DNA of 40,306 nucleotides from assembly GCA_964480705.1 (NCBI GenBank), contig CAYZPC010000010.1:1-40306 (forward strand), given 5' to 3'. Below, piece after piece: positions 32,401 to 39,970 of this stretch (within the stretch, counting starts at the first letter, position 1; each line of letters starts with the position of its first letter). The DNA comes from VGJJ01 sp964480705 (GTDB taxonomy: Archaea > Iainarchaeota > Iainarchaeia > Iainarchaeales > VGJJ01). Position numbers and translations under genes: made by a program. The notes below the pieces were generated by a model. That model made no database searches. It was given only the letters and a program-made list of their open reading frames with translations, and was not told the DNA's origin.

Positions 32401-33974
32401 CCATTCATCATATCGTTGAAAAATTTATCATCCACATCCGCAATCGAGCGCGTCAATCCTGAATTTGGGTCTCTGAAAATCAAGCTACCAAAATCCGCTT
32501 CCGAGAGTTTTTTCATGGTGGCGCGTAAATCTAAGTTAATTACATCATCTGTGTCTGCGAATATTCGAGCGTATCCTCGCGCAGCAAGAGTTCTTTCTTC
32601 CGGGGTGCCTTTCATCAAGCGTTTCAACTCACTCACATACTCTCGGGTAACATCGGAGTATTCTTTCACTTTGGTGGTGTACGTGAAAAAGTTTCGGCGC
32701 TTGTCAATATCCGTTAGATTAGTGAGTGCACCACTCGGACCAAATAATGAATCTTCCAACGGGGGAAAGCCTCCGCCGGAAGTAACTTTCTGGTCAATGA
32801 ATGCTTTCACATACACATCGCCCAAATCCGCATCGCGCTGGCCTGTTTTTTTGAGATTGCGGAAATAATCGGCACCGCCAATTTCTTGCAAATCCAATCC
32901 TTTCTTTTTGAAGAAATCCGACGGACTCAAAAGAAAAGTGTTACCAGAAGCATCTTTTCCAAGTACACTTGAAATTTTAGTAGTGCCAAACCCCGGAACC
33001 TTTTGAAGCAAATCCGTTTTAATAAAATTAAATCTCCGGCTGTTCACCGCGAGTTTTTTGAACTGTCCCCATAAGGTGGGGCCGAATGTTCCAACGACCA
33101 ACTCGCCCGAAAACCAGGAGTTGAAATATTTATCAAACATGGAATACAGCATCAACACACAACTTCCATTATCACAATTCGTGAGAATACCCGCTTGCAG
33201 GGTGTTGTCGGCGCGAATGTGATTGAGTAAATCGGGATTGGCCGTGCGCTCGAGCGTTTCAACGGGAAGGGTGTTAGCATCTTCGGTTTGCAAAACTTGC
33301 TCGCTTTCAATTTGAGCGCGAATCAAATCCGCTTGCTCTTCCGAGAAAACAGAATCGGGTTTGCCTAATTCTCCTTGAATGGACGAAAACATGTCTTTCA
33401 CATTTCCCGTAATTCCTTGACCGGAATTGCGGTATTGCAATGCTTCGCCCGTCGCAGCGCACGTGGCTTCACCCACACACCGCGCGGCGCGCAGGGAATC
33501 ATCTAATGACAAACCGAATGCCACGGGTCCGCGGATGCGCTGATTTTGCAATGTGGAAAGTTCACTCGGCTGCAAAATCTCAGTAGGAACATCTTTCTGA
33601 AAAGCGGTTTCCGTGTCAGTGGGATTTGGAACTAAAAGCGTGTTGCGGTCCGACACTTTATCGCGATTGGCATTCGGGGTTGCACCGGAAGAAATTTCGC
33701 TCCCCACAATACCGCTCGTTAACACAGAGTCTTTCAAGCGCTGAATTTCCTCCGCACTTAATTCCGACAAGCGGCACACACCCGGATTGTTTGACGTGGC
33801 GGCTTGAAATGAAATAACCGTGTACGTGTCCGGGATACTTTTTTCCGCATCCGCTGGAGGGAGAGTGGGCAATGATTCAGGAGGAGAGTATGTGGTTGTG
33901 GTGGGCATCGCCACCGCTAAAGGGGATGTGAGGAGGAGGGTGAGATAAAACAGGGCAATGAATGGTGCACGCAT
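29418..33974 (-). CDS. Giant secreted, C-terminally anchored orphan protein, 1518 aa
   Basis: The largest gene of the window. N-terminal Sec signal peptide MRAPFIALFYLTLLLTSPLA... with a likely cut after AVA (~22). The C-terminus has one membrane helix (~1488-1507, LLVFILVLGLICGGLYL) followed by basic residues, so almost the whole protein should face outside. The interior is mixed alpha/beta with scattered cysteines (for example CVGEATC, CDNGSC, ACANC), and a beta-rich C-terminal third with short repeated 'DENG..IT' and 'DKETGEVYDQ' type hairpins. A mildly hydrophobic region lies around residues 930-965. No known domain recognised by eye. Leaderless promoter. Monocistronic, so function is open: adhesin, S-layer-associated or contact protein. 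Confidence 0.85.
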   Translation of the reverse strand: MRAPFIALFYLTLLLTSPLAVAMPTTTTYSPPESLPTLPPADAEKSIPDTYTVISFQAATSNNPGVCRLSELSAEEIQRLKDSVLTSGIVGSEISSGATPNANRDKVSDRNTLLVPNPTDTETAFQKDVPTEILQPSELSTLQNQRIRGPVAFGLSLDDSLRAARCVGEATCAATGEALQYRNSGQGITGNVKDMFSSIQGELGKPDSVFSEEQADLIRAQIESEQVLQTEDANTLPVETLERTANPDLLNHIRADNTLQAGILTNCDNGSCVLMLYSMFDKYFNSWFSGELVVGTFGPTLWGQFKKLAVNSRRFNFIKTDLLQKVPGFGTTKISSVLGKDASGNTFLLSPSDFFKKKGLDLQEIGGADYFRNLKKTGQRDADLGDVYVKAFIDQKVTSGGGFPPLEDSLFGPSGALTNLTDIDKRRNFFTYTTKVKEYSDVTREYVSELKRLMKGTPEERTLAARGYARIFADTDDVINLDLRATMKKLSEADFGSLIFRDPNSGLTRSIADVDDKFFNDMMNGFAETGDFSKLKLLETEIDPATGIRSVVLYDTKGGAFIGIADLTKIQNNSYPPGALVELPGGRRVPATVDFLNEIQPAAGGGTLSVFAGSTSRKVDALGNQVYLSPKQLSEKILVGNVMPGKVDAFSRNMDSLVDTMVARDFGGGPYTNTLSRVLQSKQKLVSNYFKFYTPEGGVVTTAQMYGYWFLTKGFGQDKFSIYQLPEEWTEAKFVPGEQEIYKDAYVDFFANEGSDTGDLFQQVISNTPIPWIIDSVTAEFTPLQEGWNFVNGVNARQTPENLAIFLFGAQACANCSSVISSPNTGRFDVQYYSPESVNSFFLEHGKSKDAEEKGQLLTLYAHHTNITGKMSGEDLDEINLVDARNNEETCEQVMEDLPVYGNVAKLIGAERVGAAIAVTENLSYVFFGLGGALISAANQGIIAPKMGECVDDKEGYFATLYVPHDSGKELSSTNAVQKNVSQNALDGIRSFADQVKNDNPEPSLTDKVIQESTAKVEELVNDAQNLNVAEAELRISGSSSGYLKSEEVVYFWVGGNSLIEPSRYNETGKTLISDENGNTITLDNATGTVTVNGIEVIGEESADHTRLANKNLDIPAIEIPNRVNGFTLPDGNQLLVSVNVRGESIIQDTGLLDCIQSAVLSQSGVPLNSNNMTEAFGKVESVSTDAFPNIILDVAKSRIILGGQASQVANGPAASVQIYGDREVIVTGAPNPEAGKMQSVLLENGSIIYKPQTQELLIWLRHHAAAVVSDDEVKDFSGTLTTTTNENNACEEPAINLNVETDPTTPGTKLKGDNLSAGLQKNGPFQVFETDSKRFVLYSKLVDGECKQFFKVIDKETGEVYDQAIDSISQSEDGTITIKTEDGLSHSLKFSDENGKPVITYDGQSEVLRSAVGKGGSFYYDPNKGLYYAENAQLIPLNDNFKNQGVGFQANPDGTVSGKSGDNVFNINTAQGGEGLFNVPSLPETLAGLLVFILVLGLICGGLYLDYRNRRVVSKVS

Positions 33975-33995
33975 CCCTGAAACTGCGAAAGGGGC

Positions 33996-34003
33996 CTATT
34001 TAA
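33996..34003 (-). promoter_or_regulatory. TATA box for the giant surface protein
   Basis: TTAAATAG on the minus strand is centred ~26 bp before the ATG at 33974. Leaderless transcript predicted. Confidence 0.6.
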
Positions 34004-34043
34004 GTGTGCGCTTGAAAGGGCGAGAACGTGCCGGGGCCGCGTA

Positions 34044-34583
34044 TTACAACCCAAAAAAGGCAAGGTAAACCAAACTCACCAAAATCCAGGGAAAAACACC
34101 TAAAACAAGAATGAAAACCAGTGCGGCGAGAAAACACGTGATGAAAATGCGCGGCCACACGCCCTTGACGCGTTTTTTTAATCCATCAAACACCGCGACA
34201 CCGGCAAATGCAAAGGGGAGAATGAGGATAGCAAAAATGATTCCCGAAAAAAGAGATTGCAGCAGCGCCGAACCAATCGTGAAAAACAAATTAGGTTGAT
34301 CGGCTTGAAACTCAGGAGAATTACGAATGGAAGGGGGAACTAAATTAATGTCCGTGGCACCAAACCCTGAAAAAATATTCATCACGTGAATGATAAAAAA
34401 AACGAGAGCAATGGTAGTGGTGAGTGTTGCGAGCGTGGCCCCCAACCATTTCCACCCATATTTTTTTTGAAAAAAATTAAACAAAAAAATAGAGGGAATA
34501 GTACAAAGGGTAAAAACCACTCCAAGTTGTATTCCCACCCAAACCCATGAAATGAATGCGGAAACCAACTCTGCGAGGACCAT
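34044..34583 (-). CDS. Four-helix membrane protein of unknown function, 179 aa
   Basis: Four strong hydrophobic segments: ~residues 12-35, 45-70, 100-128 and 145-175. A polar loop between the second and third (SIRNSPEFQADQPN) lies on one side, and the basic 'DGLKKRVKGVWPR' loop before the last helix should be cytoplasmic. No transport or enzyme signature recognised. Divergent from another membrane protein with only 51 bp between starts, suggesting shared control, and ~70 bp upstream of the giant surface protein gene on the same strand, so readthrough into that gene is possible. Confidence 0.75.
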   Translation of the reverse strand: MVLAELVSAFISWVWVGIQLGVVFTLCTIPSIFLFNFFQKKYGWKWLGATLATLTTTIALVFFIIHVMNIFSGFGATDINLVPPSIRNSPEFQADQPNLFFTIGSALLQSLFSGIIFAILILPFAFAGVAVFDGLKKRVKGVWPRIFITCFLAALVFILVLGVFPWILVSLVYLAFFGL

Positions 34584-34604
34584 GACCCAGTAAAACGTGC
34601 GAAG

Positions 34605-34613
34605 AATAAAAAA
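34605..34613. promoter_or_regulatory. Possible shared TATA box, divergent membrane protein genes
   Basis: AATAAAAAA is centred at 34609, 26 bp from the ATG at 34583 (minus) and 26 bp from the ATG at 34635 (plus). No other clear TATA-like candidate is seen in the 51-bp gap. Both mRNAs would be leaderless. Confidence 0.55.
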
Positions 34614-34634
34614 GAGCCCTATGCTCCCATTCGA

Positions 34635-35417
34635 ATGGCTGTCCTTTCTCCACTCCTCGATGTTGGAATCGCACTCCTCTTTATTGCCGGGAGCCCGAGC
34701 GTGGGATATGTTATTTTGCGCTCGACCATAGTTTCAAGCGCGTACTGGCACGGCTGGAAACGCCTCGCGGGAGCTACTGCCCTGGGTGGCGTGTGGTCGG
34801 TGAGCGTATTGAACGTATTTTCCCCCCTCGCCCAACAGACCATTTCAATCGTGCAATTGGTGGATTACGCCGCGTACGCGGGAGGGGGATTGTTTTTACT
34901 CACCGGATTGGTCTCGGTGACAAATCGCTTATTCATCTCGCGCGCGCTCTCTGCGTATTTCAACGCCCATCCCTCCTATGCGAATGCAAAATCATCTTCT
35001 TCCACACCTGCTTCCAACACGTTCAAACGACCGTCCATTCACGAAGGACCCAGCGGTCGAGCGTTTGTGGATGCGATGTACAAACCCTCACAACTCCGCG
35101 CACCGGTTTCCGCACCCTTGCCCGCGGAATTAGGGGAACCCACGCTTGAGAATGATGTGCTTTCTCTCTTGAAAGAAGAAAACCTCACGACTCAAACGCG
35201 GGCGAAACCAAAACCCACCTCAGGGGAAGTAGGAATAAGCGATTTACTCGGTGAACCACGCTCCGCGAAACGTTCTCCCATGCAGGATTTAGGAGAAATG
35301 GCTGGGTTTGAAGAAACACTCGCGCAACTCCAAAGGGATTTAAAGGACTTCAACGAGAACGTGACAAAGACCCACGTTCGCGTGAGAAAAAAAATGAGTG
35401 ATGAAAAAAATGAGTGA
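34635..35417 (+). CDS. Membrane protein with long disordered cytoplasmic tail, 260 aa
   Basis: Residues 1-105 contain about three hydrophobic helices (LLDVGIALLFIAGSPSVGYVIL, an Ala/Gly-rich second, and YAAYAGGGLFLLTGLVSV). Residues ~115-260 are low complexity (Ser/Pro/Lys) with short conserved-looking acidic segments 'LENDVLSLLKEE' and 'GISDLLGEPR', then a helical end 'FEETLAQLQRDLKDFNENVTKTHVRVRKK'. Family not recognised. It overlaps the next gene by about 17 bases, across an A7 run in a tandem 16-bp duplication. Divergent from a four-helix membrane protein. Possibly a scaffold, but no direct evidence. Confidence 0.72.
   Translation: MAVLSPLLDVGIALLFIAGSPSVGYVILRSTIVSSAYWHGWKRLAGATALGGVWSVSVLNVFSPLAQQTISIVQLVDYAAYAGGGLFLLTGLVSVTNRLFISRALSAYFNAHPSYANAKSSSSTPASNTFKRPSIHEGPSGRAFVDAMYKPSQLRAPVSAPLPAELGEPTLENDVLSLLKEENLTTQTRAKPKPTSGEVGISDLLGEPRSAKRSPMQDLGEMAGFEETLAQLQRDLKDFNENVTKTHVRVRKKMSDEKNE
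35388..35417 (+). repeat. 16-bp-period tandem duplication at a gene junction
   Basis: AAAAAAATGAGTGA occurs at 35388-35401 and again at 35404-35417. It spans the end of one gene and the start of the next, supplying the stop TGA (35415-35417) and both candidate ATGs. Confidence 0.8.
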
Positions 35418-36420
35418 CGATTTGAGCAATGTTCCCCGGCGATTGCGCCGATTCTACCGACATGGTGAACCCGTGCCTGAACAGCTCAAGCCTGAAAATA
35501 ATCCCCCGCGCGAAAGTGACACGCATGAAGAAGACGAGCCCTGGATGAAAAGCCAACCCCCGCGAAATGCTTCTCCGCAAAATAATTCACCCTCCTCGCG
35601 ACGAAACGATCGACGCGCACGCGCAACAAACAATCCATCTTCTTCCGCTCCCGCCACCAATACTCCTTCCCCCGGATTATTCGGGCGTGTCCTCTCCAAT
35701 GCCACCAAACCCGCTGTCACGCCCATGGACCACGCACTAGGTTTGCATGGAAAAGCCCAATTTGAGGAAAAACTTCCCCGCGCCAGCGAAGAAGCACTGG
35801 CCCAAAAACCAACTACCCCTTCTTCGTCTAGCGCTCCACTGCCCCGCACGGCAAAAGCACAGCAGGAAATACAATCCGCACTCAATGAGCTTCGTTCACT
35901 TGCCCAAAAAGATAACGACACTAAAAATGATTCCAAAAAAACAACCGTGTCACTCACGTCATTTCATTTCACTCCCGCGGGAGAAGCTCCGCGCGCGCCG
36001 AATGCCACTGAACAGCCTTCTCAAACCACCACATCCTCTCCTGAATCACCCGCGCTTTCTCCCCGCGAACGAGCCGAACAGCGGCGAATGAATAAGGGAA
36101 ATGCTCCCGCGAGCTCGGCCACCGCGCCCGTGCCTTCTTCGCCAGGGAATAACACACCATCTTCCACCCCCGCTCACATTCGCCGGAGAATGGGACAAGT
36201 CGAATCATCTTCTACCCTGCCTGAATCAGCACGCGATAGTATGAGTGCGGAAAATGAATCTCCTTCCATGAAAGAAGATGAGGATTTCAAATCCCTCTTT
36301 GGAGAAACCAAAAAGAAAGACAAGAAAAAGAAAAAAGGAGACGATGATGAGGATTTTTCTCTCGACAGCGACGCGGATGATGACGGGGGAGAATTAGAAT
36401 TGTTTGAAGACGAAAAATAG
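35401..36420 (+). CDS. Long intrinsically disordered protein with acidic C-terminus, 339 aa
   Basis: Candidate starts are ATG 35401 (MKKMSDD) and ATG 35410 (MSDDLSN), or GTG 35398. The protein is almost wholly low complexity: Ser, Pro, Asn, Thr and charged residues. Recognisable pieces are an Arg-rich start (VPRRLRRFYRHGEPVP), a short helix 'QQEIQSALNELRSLAQKD', and the C-terminus 'FKSLFGETKKKDKKKKKG' followed by a run of Asp/Glu. No signal or membrane segment. It overlaps the upstream membrane protein gene, so it probably acts with it. Family unknown. The reading frame is supported by length (340 codons) and coding bias. Confidence 0.72.
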   Translation: MKKMSDDLSNVPRRLRRFYRHGEPVPEQLKPENNPPRESDTHEEDEPWMKSQPPRNASPQNNSPSSRRNDRRARATNNPSSSAPATNTPSPGLFGRVLSNATKPAVTPMDHALGLHGKAQFEEKLPRASEEALAQKPTTPSSSSAPLPRTAKAQQEIQSALNELRSLAQKDNDTKNDSKKTTVSLTSFHFTPAGEAPRAPNATEQPSQTTTSSPESPALSPRERAEQRRMNKGNAPASSATAPVPSSPGNNTPSSTPAHIRRRMGQVESSSTLPESARDSMSAENESPSMKEDEDFKSLFGETKKKDKKKKKGDDDEDFSLDSDADDDGGELELFEDEK

Positions 36421-36448
36421 GGAATAAAATAGAAAATTAAATTATTGC

Positions 36449-36459
36449 ATTTTTTTTTT
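36449..36459 (+). terminator. T-run terminator
   Basis: A run of about ten T, ~30 bp after the stop of the disordered-protein gene, in an AT-rich gap. Convergent with the second pilin-like operon. Confidence 0.55.
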
Positions 36460-36463
36460 GCGT

Positions 36464-37255
36464 TCACGGCACACTCGAATTCGTGCTCACAATATTGGAC
36501 AAGTCAATCTTCGTGCACTTCAACAAATTCCACTCTGCATCCGGAATCGTGCTCGCCGTCCACATCGCCAACAACACGCCCGCGCGCACTTCACTTGTGT
36601 CTAGCGCGAGCAAGAATTGATTGCCAGTAAACTCCACCATATTCACGAGCGTTTGCGCCTGCACCGTGTTTCCCACGCGCAAAAATAATTTCTGCAGTGC
36701 ATTATCACTCAACGCAGGATCGCAGAAAAACATTTCATGCGTTTCCGCAGGATTCACTTGCACGTTTCCAAATCTTCCCGCGTTGGTAGTATCAAAATTA
36801 GTTCGCCAAATCATCAAAAAAACATATTTTTGAGCCGTATTAATAGCAAGCAAATAATCCTGCGTATCCGCCACGGGACGCATCACGGCATACGTGGCGC
36901 GAGCAATACTACGTTTCGTATTATCGGAAAGCACTTTATCATCCGCATAATCCTCTTTCACCATCGCCATCAAATAATCCAATTCCAAATTGGGGTCGGG
37001 AGAGAGGGTGTTAATCGTGTTGTTGGCATCGCGGGGAGAAGACTGGTACATGATGGTTTTCAACGCTGAGGAAGCAAATTCAAAATTATCATTGCGATTA
37101 ACTTGGTCGGCAATGCCCTTTCCATAATTGGCCGCAAACAAAAACAAAAAACCCGTGAGGGAGGAAATAATCACCAGAAGGAAAAGCGCATCCGTCACCG
37201 CGGCCTGCGCGCGCGAGGAAAAAACATTTCGTTTGGGAGAAAACTTTTTGCTCAT
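36464..37255 (-). CDS. Pilin-like protein, 263 aa
   Basis: N-terminus: basic leader then SSRAQAAVTDALFLLVIISS, where Arg15-Ala16-Gln17 and Asp22 stand in for the Arg-Gly-Gln...Glu of class III prepilin signals, followed by a hydrophobic helix. The same Asp-for-Glu variant occurs in the gene at 693-1226 in the other operon. The mature part (~225 residues) is helical at first ('FEFASSALKTIMYQ'), then mixed, with cysteines in 'FFCDPALS' and 'LKCTKID'. It is the last gene of the four-gene operon, 10 bp after its predecessor. Likely a minor pilin or pseudopilin. Confidence 0.75.
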   Translation of the reverse strand: MSKKFSPKRNVFSSRAQAAVTDALFLLVIISSLTGFLFLFAANYGKGIADQVNRNDNFEFASSALKTIMYQSSPRDANNTINTLSPDPNLELDYLMAMVKEDYADDKVLSDNTKRSIARATYAVMRPVADTQDYLLAINTAQKYVFLMIWRTNFDTTNAGRFGNVQVNPAETHEMFFCDPALSDNALQKLFLRVGNTVQAQTLVNMVEFTGNQFLLALDTSEVRAGVLLAMWTASTIPDAEWNLLKCTKIDLSNIVSTNSSVP

Positions 37256-37265
37256 TTTTTCACCA

Positions 37266-37838
37266 CTACCCAGCTCTCCACGTCATAATCACTAATGTGC
37301 CCGGCACCACGGCGGTGGGAATTTCCAGTGCGATGGGGAGTGAGAGGACAATGTATTGGTTGTTTTGCAGCGCATCCCCCAATTCGAGCGAAGTGAAGGG
37401 CACGCTCAACGAGTTGGTGCACGAAAGGGGTTGCCCTCCAATGGAAAAAACATGGTCGGCAACAAAACTCAACTGGTGCGCATCCGGATTTTGCTGCGCG
37501 TCGCGCAAAATAGTATTCCATTGCGTCGACTCCACCACTGCGGCCACATATTCCAATCCGCGGACGCGCAATCCCTTGCACGCGGTGTCAAATTCTGAAA
37601 AAGACGAAAGATAACTATCCCCTTTCAACGAATTGGCAATGATAAGCGTGTCGCGGTCCGCGGCAAACGAGGCGGTGCGTTGATTATATTCATTCAGAGT
37701 AAATGTGAACGCGGAGAAAAAAGTAATCATGCCCACAATAATAGGAATCAAACTCGGAATATCATCTCCAATCGGACCCAAATACCCACGCGCGTTCAAT
37801 CGCTTGTATTTCCGCTTGTTGAAAAAAGAATTTAGCAT
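37266..37838 (-). CDS. Pilin-like membrane-anchored protein, 190 aa
   Basis: A very basic leader (NKRKYKRLNARG) precedes 'YLGPIGDDIPSLIPIIVGMITFFSAFTFTLNEY'. A Gly18 junction, acidic residues Asp25-Asp26 and then a hydrophobic helix give a recognisable but non-standard prepilin layout. The exported domain is ~140 residues, with cysteines in 'FDTACKGL' and 'PLSCTN' that may pair. It overlaps the upstream gene by 7 bp and precedes the last gene by 10 bp. Role inferred from operon and topology only. Confidence 0.72.
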   Translation of the reverse strand: MLNSFFNKRKYKRLNARGYLGPIGDDIPSLIPIIVGMITFFSAFTFTLNEYNQRTASFAADRDTLIIANSLKGDSYLSSFSEFDTACKGLRVRGLEYVAAVVESTQWNTILRDAQQNPDAHQLSFVADHVFSIGGQPLSCTNSLSVPFTSLELGDALQNNQYIVLSLPIALEIPTAVVPGTLVIMTWRAG

Positions 37839-38446
37839 ACGAAGGATTCTCCGAGCGTGGACAAATAATTATTCACCTGCGCTTTGGCACCCGTGCTCCC
37901 TGCACATGTGTCTCCCGCAGACGTAATGGCACACGGAAACAAGTAGAGGGTCGTTTTTCCCAGCTTGACACTTTTAACGGCATAAAATGCATTTGTGGGG
38001 GGAACTCCCTGCGGATCCAGCGTGAGTTCTTCTCCAGGTGTAAGTGTTGTGACATTTCCGCTGGACACATCCATAATTACTACTTCTGCTTGCGTGGCTA
38101 ATGAGGATGCCGCGAGAATAGTGGTGGGTCTTCGCACATCACTCACGGAAAAAATGACCCGCGTTCCAGCTATTCCATTCGGGTCGGGAAATTGGGAAAT
38201 TTTCATGGTGTAAAAAATATTATTCCCAAAACTCGCATACTTGTTGGGGATGGAGGTGGGTTTACTATCACATGTTGTGGGGGCGACAATCATTCCATTG
38301 AGCGTGTACGCGTACTTATCCAATTCCTGCTTCACTTCTCCTGCGAGAAAAATTCCGCCCACATTTAAGGTGAAAAAAGAAATAATGGAAAAAAGCGCCA
38401 CGACTAAAATAAGCAAATTGATTTTGGAGAGGATGAATTCAATCAC
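37832..38446 (-). CDS. Membrane-anchored secreted protein, 204 aa
   Basis: Starts MIEFILSKINLLILVVALFS, a single N-terminal membrane helix with almost no leader and no class III cleavage motif, so probably an uncleaved anchor. The outside domain (~170 residues) is beta-rich, with cysteines in 'PTTCDSK', 'LFPCAITSAGDTCAG' and a terminal 'SFVC' that could form disulfides. Member of the four-gene pilin-like operon, ~22 bp after the first gene and overlapping the next by 7 bp. Possibly a minor pilus component. Confidence 0.72.
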   Translation of the reverse strand: MIEFILSKINLLILVVALFSIISFFTLNVGGIFLAGEVKQELDKYAYTLNGMIVAPTTCDSKPTSIPNKYASFGNNIFYTMKISQFPDPNGIAGTRVIFSVSDVRRPTTILAASSLATQAEVVIMDVSSGNVTTLTPGEELTLDPQGVPPTNAFYAVKSVKLGKTTLYLFPCAITSAGDTCAGSTGAKAQVNNYLSTLGESFVC

Positions 38447-38468
38447 GCGCGTTCACCATCCCATCTCC

Positions 38469-39068
38469 CTAGTTTGTTTTCAAATACGCACACACAATGG
38501 GAACCGTTGATGTCAAGTCGCTCGCTTTGAGAAACGAATACGTGCCCTGTTGAATGGTTCCGCTCGTGTAATCCTGCAATTCCCATCCCTCGGCGCTTCG
38601 ATCTGGGCATTGCGCACTACCCTGTGCGGGAAAAACCGTTGAGGGAGAAATGTCTACGCACTTGGTGTAGGTATCATTCTGCGCTTTGAATTGTAATAAG
38701 GAACAAATGCTCCGCGCGGACGAGCAATAACTCGAACACACATTGGGGTCGGTGGAATCAATGAGTTGGATGCACATAATGTCCGTGTTTCCCGAGAGTG
38801 CGGAAAAATTATCACAATCATTTATTTGCGCGGCACACCCTTCAAATGAAAAACGAAATTGCGTGGAACCTTTTCCCGTGGCCACATTTTGCAAATTCCG
38901 CGCCATGCCCTCGAGTTGGGAGTTAATCGTATTGGCACACGTCTGCTTTTGCAAATTAGAAATAGCTTGATAGCCCATGAATAACACGAAGCCCATGAGG
39001 ATGACGGCAATGAGCAACTCAAAGGGGGCGCTCTCCTGGCCGCGACTATTCAAGCGAATGCGTTTCAT
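38469..39068 (-). CDS. Class III prepilin-like, cysteine-rich protein, 199 aa
   Basis: First gene of the second pilin-like operon. Signal: NSRGQESAPFELLIAVILMG with Arg9-Gly10-Gln11 and a Glu (residue 17) just before the hydrophobic helix, two residues further than usual. The helix continues amphipathically ('YQAISNLQKQTCANTINSQLEGMARNLQN'), as in pilins. The exported part has about ten cysteines, several in close groups (CSSYCSSARSIC), which suggests a disulfide-stabilised extracellular domain. A TATA-like CTTTTTATCC (minus, 39092-39101) lies ~28 bp upstream. Confidence 0.8.
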   Translation of the reverse strand: MKRIRLNSRGQESAPFELLIAVILMGFVLFMGYQAISNLQKQTCANTINSQLEGMARNLQNVATGKGSTQFRFSFEGCAAQINDCDNFSALSGNTDIMCIQLIDSTDPNVCSSYCSSARSICSLLQFKAQNDTYTKCVDISPSTVFPAQGSAQCPDRSAEGWELQDYTSGTIQQGTYSFLKASDLTSTVPIVCAYLKTN

Positions 39069-39123
39069 ACTCGCAAAAACCCTTCCGAGGATAAAAAGAC
39101 GTTCGGCGGAGCGGCGTCTGTAG

Positions 39124-39131
39124 GCTTATAT
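39124..39131 (+). promoter_or_regulatory. TATA box for the RecB-like nuclease gene
   Basis: CTTATATT is centred ~27 bp before the GTG at 39155, implying a leaderless transcript that begins at GTG. Confidence 0.55.
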
Positions 39132-39154
39132 TCAAACAAACGGTAATCGTTTTC

Positions 39155-39943
39155 GTGCCCTCTCCCTATTCCTACTCTTCACTGACAAAGTTTGAAGCGT
39201 GCCCGCAAGCGTACGCACACAAGTATGTGTGGAAGACCAAAGTTCCCGAAGAAGAAGTGGTGGTGGATTTACCCATGGCGTGCGGGAGTATTGTTCACTC
39301 CGTGTTGGAGCACGCACATCGCACAATCTTGGACGCTCAACACGTTCCCACCCTCACCGATTTGAAAAATAAGCTCCCCGAACTCTGGAATGCTGCCCTC
39401 GCCGAATCGCCCATTCCTATTTCGGAAGAAGAGCTTGCTCCCTTTCTCCAGCGGAGCGCGGAAAACATTTCCTGGTATTATGACACTCACCTCTTGCAGG
39501 AAAAAGGCTCCACCATCGCAGTGGAAAAAAAACTCATGTACCCGCTCAACCCGCGCAGCAAACAATGGCTCATTGGTTTTGCGGACCGCATCTCCCAACC
39601 GGGAGAGGACTCGCTCATTATTCACGATTACAAAACCGGCACCCAAAAAATGGGGGAGAAAGCCCTTGCCAAAGATTTCCAAGCCATGCTGTATGGTGCC
39701 ATGGTCGCACACACCTATTCTCCATTGTCTTCCATCGAACTTCATTGGCATTATCTCTCTCATGAAAAAACCGTTAAAGTAAAAATCGATCCCGAAAATG
39801 TTCGCACATCCGTTTCGCGGGCGCAAACCCTCGCAAATGCGATTGAATCCCACAAACAAATGGGGCTCTTTCCCGCAAAAGTTGGCTTTGCGTGTTCGCG
39901 TTGTGAGTACGTTAACGTGTGCCCGGCGCACAAAGCAAAATAA
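39155..39943 (+). CDS. RecB/Cas4-like PD-(D/E)XK nuclease with Fe-S cluster
   Basis: 262 residues. Catalytic core of the RecB family: His48 in 'GSIVHSVLEH', Asp144 in 'IGFADRIS', Asp158-Tyr-Lys160 in 'IIHDYKTGT' and 'QAMLY' (Gln176...Tyr180). Four cysteines fit a 4Fe-4S cluster: Cys16 ('KFEACP') and Cys247, Cys250, Cys256 ('CSRCEYVNVC'), the AddB/Cas4 arrangement that clamps the ends of the domain together. Expected to cut single-stranded DNA ends in repair. No helicase and no cas genes are adjacent, so it is stand-alone. GTG start supported by TATA spacing and by the N-terminal 'YSYSSLTKFEACP' typical of the family. Confidence 0.9.
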   Translation: MPSPYSYSSLTKFEACPQAYAHKYVWKTKVPEEEVVVDLPMACGSIVHSVLEHAHRTILDAQHVPTLTDLKNKLPELWNAALAESPIPISEEELAPFLQRSAENISWYYDTHLLQEKGSTIAVEKKLMYPLNPRSKQWLIGFADRISQPGEDSLIIHDYKTGTQKMGEKALAKDFQAMLYGAMVAHTYSPLSSIELHWHYLSHEKTVKVKIDPENVRTSVSRAQTLANAIESHKQMGLFPAKVGFACSRCEYVNVCPAHKAK

Positions 39944-39949
39944 CTTATA
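39944..39949 (+). promoter_or_regulatory. TATA box for the last gene
   Basis: TTATAC is centred ~25 bp before the ATG at 39971, overlapping the end of the nuclease gene. Leaderless start predicted. Confidence 0.5.
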
Positions 39950-39970
39950 CTTCCTGTTCCTATTTGGCGA

